64,000 nucleotides of DNA from Telopea speciosissima (taxonomy: Eukaryota; Streptophyta; Magnoliopsida; Proteales; Proteaceae): contig NC_057926.1 of assembly GCF_018873765.1 (NCBI RefSeq), positions 34,952,946 through 35,016,945 on the forward strand, given 5' to 3'. Under the pieces are notes generated by a model that made no database searches, was not told where the DNA came from, and saw nothing but the letters and a program-made list of their open reading frames with translations. Below, in pieces: positions 59,226-64,000 of the stretch; position 1 is the stretch's first letter; each line of letters begins with the position of its first letter. The translations under genes and the position numbers were made by a program.

Positions 59226-60678
59226 GAAACCACTACAGAGAGAGCAAGGTTTTTTCTTCTTTAAGTTCCTTGCTAAGAAACATACAAAATTGGATGCTTA
59301 GTTGAAAAAATGGTGATTTTGTATCAGCAAATATTTGGCACAACAGGATTGTGTATTCTGGAAACCTTGCTCATCCAGGTTGTGTGTTACTTGGAAGGGC
59401 CTTCCCCTATAGTAGACCTGCTAATATATTCCGTCGTGTTTGCTCTAGTCAAGAGAGTGAGGTACAAATTTAGTTTGGCTCTCTCTTTTCCTTCCTTATA
59501 ATTTTCAATTAAAGGCTTTATAGTTAATTGGGATTTGGAAAGCTTGAAATTGTTAATTGATAAAGATACTGAGGTTGAGACTATATCCAATAGTGTTAAT
59601 TGACCAAGGAGAGCTATACATACATAAGCTGAACTAGTAGAGCTATACAAGGTTTATGAGAAGTACAGCCCACCATACATAACATTCTCTGCCTTTTGCT
59701 TTTCTTTTTCATGCTTCAGCCCCTACAAGACTGTTTTTTAACCATTTAAGTTTTCTAGCCAACTGATGCCTGAAGCATGCTCCACAGTCCAAAGTTTATT
59801 TGCAAAGACTGAAAGAGTAAGAAAAGATGGGATATGAAAAAAAATCATGGACAATGGGATATATTTAAAAGCCTCACTGATGTTTATGGGATTTGATTTC
59901 CACCTGACGCATTTCTAGTCTCTTAAACCAAGACTTGTATGAGAATAACACCTCATTATGAAATATAACATAGTTGTCATGGTGCCAAGGTGAGGCCAAG
60001 GTGCCCAAGAAAAGTGTCACACTACAAGTATATATATTTGCTATTGTCCATGATTTTTTTCATATCCTATGCATGGCTTCCATATTACAGGTATATTTCC
60101 TTCATCATCTGGTCATTGCTGCCTTTAAACATAACACCACTGATCGTGAGGGTATACCATAACACCTTTTGGCAACTTGCATGTGTGCGTGTGGCCCAAA
60201 TCATCAATCCTGTACGTTCATGGATTTCATACAAAAAAAAAAAAGCTTAATTTGAGGATTCGTTTTTCAATATAGGAGTTTTAGTTATTTGTCAAATGAG
60301 TTTGTCCTTTTTTGTTTTGAGGTGCATGGCTTCTAGTAATTGAATTAAGTATAGTTAAAAGTCCTCTTATGATCACTTTACTATGGGCCTTAACTTTTGC
60401 TGGTTCAAAATCTCTCCATACATTTGGCTTGTAGCCAGCATATTTAAATGCTAATGATGATTTGAAGAACTATTGCTGCTGGTTTGGTGTTTATTTCAAC
60501 TCTCTTGAAGGTCTAAAGTTTACAATTCACTCTGGATGTGATTCTTGGAGCCCTACTGGAGTAGAGCTTGCAGAACCTATTGCCTCCCTTCTCTATGTCC
60601 CTATTATTTTTCCTTCTTTTTATTTTCTGTTCTTGTTCAGTTTATGTATGTTTTTGGTCTATGGTTTACGTAGTAGGT
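59226..60678. other. Intergenic
   Basis: No gene assigned. At 59968 a fragment 'catagttgtcatggtgccaagg' is a left end of the family at 32870 and 40824. Confidence 0.4.
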
Positions 60679-60750
60679 GGGTCTTTAGCTCAAAAGGAAG
60701 AGCACCTGGGTTTGTTCCCAGGAGATGATGGTTCGACTCCATCACGACTC
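60679..60750 (+). ncRNA. tRNA-like cloverleaf, copy 2
   Basis: 72 bases. Acceptor GGGTCTT/ACGACTC (6 of 7 with one G-T). D arm GCTC/GAGC with TAGCTCAAAAGG. Middle stem CCTGGG/CCCAGG with a six-base loop TTTGTT. T arm GATGG/CCATC with GGTTCGACTCC. Same architecture as copies 1 and 3. Confidence 0.6.
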
Positions 60751-60865
60751 TCATGTAGCAGTAGTTTCTTATTTAATTTCTTATCTTGAAGTGAACTGAT
60801 TTACCCATCAAAATAAATTCTCATTCGGTTAGATACTCTAAATTAAGACGGGACGAGACGGGACA

Positions 60866-61277
60866 CCCCTTGCTGCCTCTATAGTCTACACCTAAGCACA
60901 CACTCACACTCACACACTCTGCCCCACCCCTTGCTGCCCCTACACCTGAGCACACAATCACCCCCACCCCTTGCTGCCGCTACACCTAAGCACACACTCA
61001 CACTCATACACTCTGCCCCACCCCCTGCTGCCCCTACACCTGAGCACACAGTCACCCCCACCCCTTGCTGCCCCTACACCTAAGCACACACTCACACTCA
61101 TACACTCTGACCCACCCCCTGCTGCCCCTACACTTGAGAACACAGTCAACCCCACCCCTTGCTGTCCCTACACTTGAGCACACAGTCAACCCCACCCCTT
61201 GCTGTCCCTACACTTGAGCACACAGTCAACCCCACCCCTGCTGCCCCTACACTTGAGCACACAGTCAACCCCATCCC
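60866..61277. repeat. Minisatellite (CCCCTTGCTGCCCCTACAC)n
   Basis: About ten units of CCCCTTGCTGCCCCTACAC followed either by 'ctaagcacacactcacactc' or, in the second half, 'ttgagcacacagtcaac'. The array changes unit type from about 57 to about 36 bases along its length. Confidence 0.9.
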
Positions 61278-61315
61278 TTTACATAAAATAAAATATCAAA
61301 GGCAAAACTCAATAG

Positions 61316-61389
61316 GAGTCTCGGTGGATTCGAACCACCATATACTGGGTGTAAACCCCAGTTGCTCTTCCGTTTTGAGCTAAAGACTC
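61316..61389 (-). ncRNA. tRNA-like cloverleaf, copy 3
   Basis: 74 bases on the minus strand. Acceptor GAGTCTT/GAGACTC pairs fully (one G-T). D arm GCTC/GAGC. Middle stem ACTGGG/CCCAGT, loop GTTTACA. T arm GGTGG/CCACC with GGTTCGAATCC. The best-preserved fold of the three. TTTT follows 11 bases downstream, a possible Pol III stop. Confidence 0.6.
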
Positions 61390-61432
61390 ACCAAGCTCCA
61401 TAAACCACATTAGTTTCTTCCAACATAAAAAA

Positions 61433-61922
61433 AGGGAAAATTTCCTAGATCTACTAGATAAGAACGAAAATTACAAGATAAGTTTCAAATTTGTTTTACA
61501 TCCACTATTTTCTATTTTAAAAAGATTTACTCCATCCCCAAAGTTGGTTAGTACTCGTGCCACATAAGAATACAATAAAAAGAAGATGGTGGATGCTAGG
61601 GTTCACAAACCCCTCCAGGGTTTTAGTATGTTCCAAAATACCCTCCCAATACCTATTCCTGCCCCACGGTGGAAGGAACTTGGTCAAAACAAAAAACAAA
61701 ACAAAACAAAAAAACAAGAGTGATAGAAACAATATAAAAACAGATTTTTGGGGCAATTTTGGAAGTTTGTTTTTATTTTATTCTTGTGTGGCATGAGTAC
61801 TAAACAACTTTGGGGATTGAGTAAATCTTTTCAAAATGGATAGTAGTGGATGTAAAAAAAATGTGAAACCTACTTATCTTATAATTTTCGTTCTTATATA
61901 GTAGATCTAAGAAATTTTCCCT
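61433..61922. mobile_element. Foldback element, about 150-bp arms
   Basis: The left end AGGGAAAATTTCCTAGATCT and the complement of the right, AGGGAAAATTTCTTAGATCT, continue inward with CGAAAATTATAAGAT, AAAGATTTACTC and 'gtactcatgccacac'. The loop contains a phrase shared with 5810-5850 ('gggagggtattttggaacat'). No coding capacity. Confidence 0.8.
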
Positions 61923-62177
61923 ACAAAATTTCTTAGAAACAAATTCAATAACTAATAACAGCAACAAACAATAGAAAAGAACAGTATACCAACTAACATA
62001 GCTTGAAAACCATAATTGATCAATTTACCGAGTAATACCAGTCAAAGGCGAATAACTTAATAATTGTTTAATAACTTACAGTACCAAGAAAAGCAGAGTT
62101 CAATGTATTAAATGAGAGATAGATTAACCCATATATGTTCAATAATCAAAATGTAAAGTTCCTGTAAGAAGGGTCAA

Positions 62178-64000
62178 TTACATTTTTGAGGGTCGGGAAG
62201 ACAACAAGGATGACTGGGAATAATCAACAGACCCCTGCACAATCACGACAATGCAATTAACAAACTTGATAGTACATAATGGTGTAATGAAATGAAAATA
62301 AGTTTCAAGACTTCTTACCGCTAATAGTGAAGTGAAAGAAATGTTGTTGTTATCCATATCTTGTGATTCACCATTAGGATTCCAGTTACCTTCATGGGAT
62401 GGTGCGCTTGGTTGAATTAGATGAGAAGATTGGGAAGTGCCAATTTCCACCGCTTTCTTCTTAGATCCAAACTTTTCCATGAAACTCTTCCATTGCTTGC
62501 TTCCTTTGCGAGGCTCTCTCTCCTTCAACCTTTTTATGTTCACATCATAATTCTCATTTGGGACATCCATTTGGGGGGCATCGACTACAATATTTTGAAG
62601 TTGTGCGCACAAATAATTAGCAACTCTATCAACCAATGAATATCCCTCAGAAGAATTTGATGCGTCTGAGGCTATCCTCACTAGTTTAGGGCAAAGAAGC
62701 CTATAACGTTGTGTATAATCCAAGTTAACATCTTCTTCAACTTGGACTCCGTCACTACGTTCCACTATCATGTTCTTTGCTCCCCATGTCCATCTCCTCA
62801 ACACATAAGGAGCAGGAATGAACTTGATATCCAACACATCTAAGATTTTCCAAGCATGGCAGCATAGAATGCCGAATGTTTCAAACTTCCTGCAACTACA
62901 AGCAATAGTAGGGCCAACTGGGTGAAACATAACATTGAAATCCCCTTCTCTTTTAACAACAGCAACTATGTACTCACAAATGGCTGGACTCTCATTTCGA
63001 TATTTTAAGTTGCAAGCAATAATCCAAGCAAACTCCTCTTGAAATTCTTCAAATATTCTAGGAGTGTAAACTTCTGACGTTTAGGTCATAACAGGTGACA
63101 TGGGAAAGATATTTCTTGGAGTTTTATTTCTTGCCTCAAACTCGGCCTTCAACTCCTTATAACGCTTATCGTTCACCACCCTCTCAAAGTGCTTAAAAAA
63201 CTGCACAAGATCCAAACTGGATTTCAAGTAATCCTTCAGATCCCCATTCAAACTCTCACTGAGTTGTGTACTTCGCATACCTATGGTGAAAGTCTTCTTC
63301 ATAAAACACTTAGCCCGTTTCTCTTTCAACCCATAGGTACGATCTAACCATGAAGAGTCTTTAACTGGATAATCACTACGTAATTTCTGCCATGCATTTT
63401 CAAACTCTAATACTTCCTCATAATGAAACATACAAGTTTTAAAATCTTTAAAAAATGTGATCCATCTTTCATAAAATTTCCTAGATGTTTGATGCCATTT
63501 TGCATTATGTGCCAAGTACACAAACCATGCCATGTATTGGTAAACACCTCAGATATCGCCTTTCCCATTGCAGCATCTTGATCAGTAAAAATGGTTAATG
63601 GTTTCTTCTGCCCATGGGCTTCTAGAAAAGTCTTAAATAACCATTTGAAAGATTCTGAAGTCTCATCATATAACAAGGCAGCCCCAAAAATGCATATACC
63701 TCTATGGTGATTAAATCCAATAAATACATCGAATGGCTTATATTCTTTATTGGTGCAAAATATCGTATCAAAGGTAATAACATCACCAAATTGGGCATAG
63801 TCTATTAACATCTTCGGATCATCCCAGAATATATTTGTTATCTTCTCCTCACTATCCAACTGCAACGCGTATGTAAAAGAAGGATTTTTCCTTGTTTGTC
63901 TTTCAAAGTACATCAACAAACTACCGGATTCACCATAAGATAAGTCACGCTGACGTTTTGTTCGGAGATAATTCTTATGGTCTTGACTGGTGTATCCAAG
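62178..64000 (-). pseudogene. FAR1-related / MULE transposase-like gene, 5' part outside window, broken
   Basis: The frame enters from beyond 64000 (GYTSQDHKNYLRTKRQRDLS). The MULE DDE domain follows, with FGDVITFDTIF and TIFTDQDAAMGKA. Near an A6 run (63450-63455) the frame shifts by one, then continues with CMFHYEEVLEFENAW and ESLNGDLKDYLKSS. An in-frame TAA lies at 63083-63081. Reading resumes through EVYTPRIFEEFQEEF to the SWIM zinc finger CSCRKFETFGILCCHAW (about 62890-62840). A final 84-base intron (62318-62235, GTAAGA...GTGCAG) joins in phase to the last exon, 62234-62178. FAR1/FRS proteins are domesticated transposase-derived transcription factors of light signalling. Two lesions suggest a recent pseudogene, or assembly errors. 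Confidence 0.85.

Noticed and set aside
61316-61389. Anticodon UUA (suppressor-like) in tRNA-like copy 3
   Set aside because: The middle stem has six pairs, so anticodon positions are not defined; calling a stop-reading tRNA would be unsupported.

Overview
The window is nuclear DNA of a flowering plant. Spliced genes with GT-AG introns, one U12-type intron, L1-, RTE-, Copia-, hAT-, Mutator- and CACTA-type transposons, and plant-specific families (ECA1/prolamin-like, PEARLI-4-like, AE7, FAR1-related) all point that way. The species cannot be read from the sequence. The very long, transposon-filled introns suggest a large, repeat-rich genome.

Layout. From 1 to 8.8 kb there is a decayed RNase H fragment, a 1.58-kb Mutator-like element (2564-4145) carrying the promoter and first exon of a HAD-phosphatase gene, and a two-exon minus-strand gene of the PEARLI-4-like family (4940-7292) whose intron holds several MITEs. 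From 8.8 to 14.2 kb the only gene is a small secreted ECA1/prolamin-like protein (10616-11131), in a field of foldback and hAT MITEs.

From 14.7 to 43.8 kb lies one minus-strand host gene, the cytosolic Fe-S assembly factor AE7 (CIA2/MIP18 family). Its 158-residue CDS is cut into five pieces over 27.6 kb. Intron 4 is 21 kb and contains an L1 element and a five-level nest: Copia-type LTR element, RTE LINE inside its 5' LTR, L1 inside the RTE, hAT MITE inside the L1, and a 5.1-kb hAT element at the RTE/LTR junction. The 5.6-kb intron 2 has perfect U12-type 5' splice-site and branch-point sequences and holds another L1 whose 5' end is inverted. A Mutator-like element lies about 125 bp upstream of the first exon.

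From 43.9 to 49.9 kb two further Mutator-like elements lie almost back to back (43911-45441 and 45582-46907), followed by non-coding repeats. From 50.1 to 59.2 kb is a degenerate Copia retrotransposon with two 218-bp LTRs and a CACTA-type terminus in its 3' part. Three tRNA-like cloverleaf sequences (49926, 60679, 61316) surround it. The right edge (62178 to beyond 64000) is the 3' part of a minus-strand FAR1-related/MULE transposase-like gene broken by a frameshift and a stop.

The intact-looking host genes are AE7, the PEARLI-4-like gene and the ECA1-like gene. They do not form a pathway together. The main biology here is how nested transposons have shaped the AE7 locus, plus a possible uncharacterised tRNA-like family.
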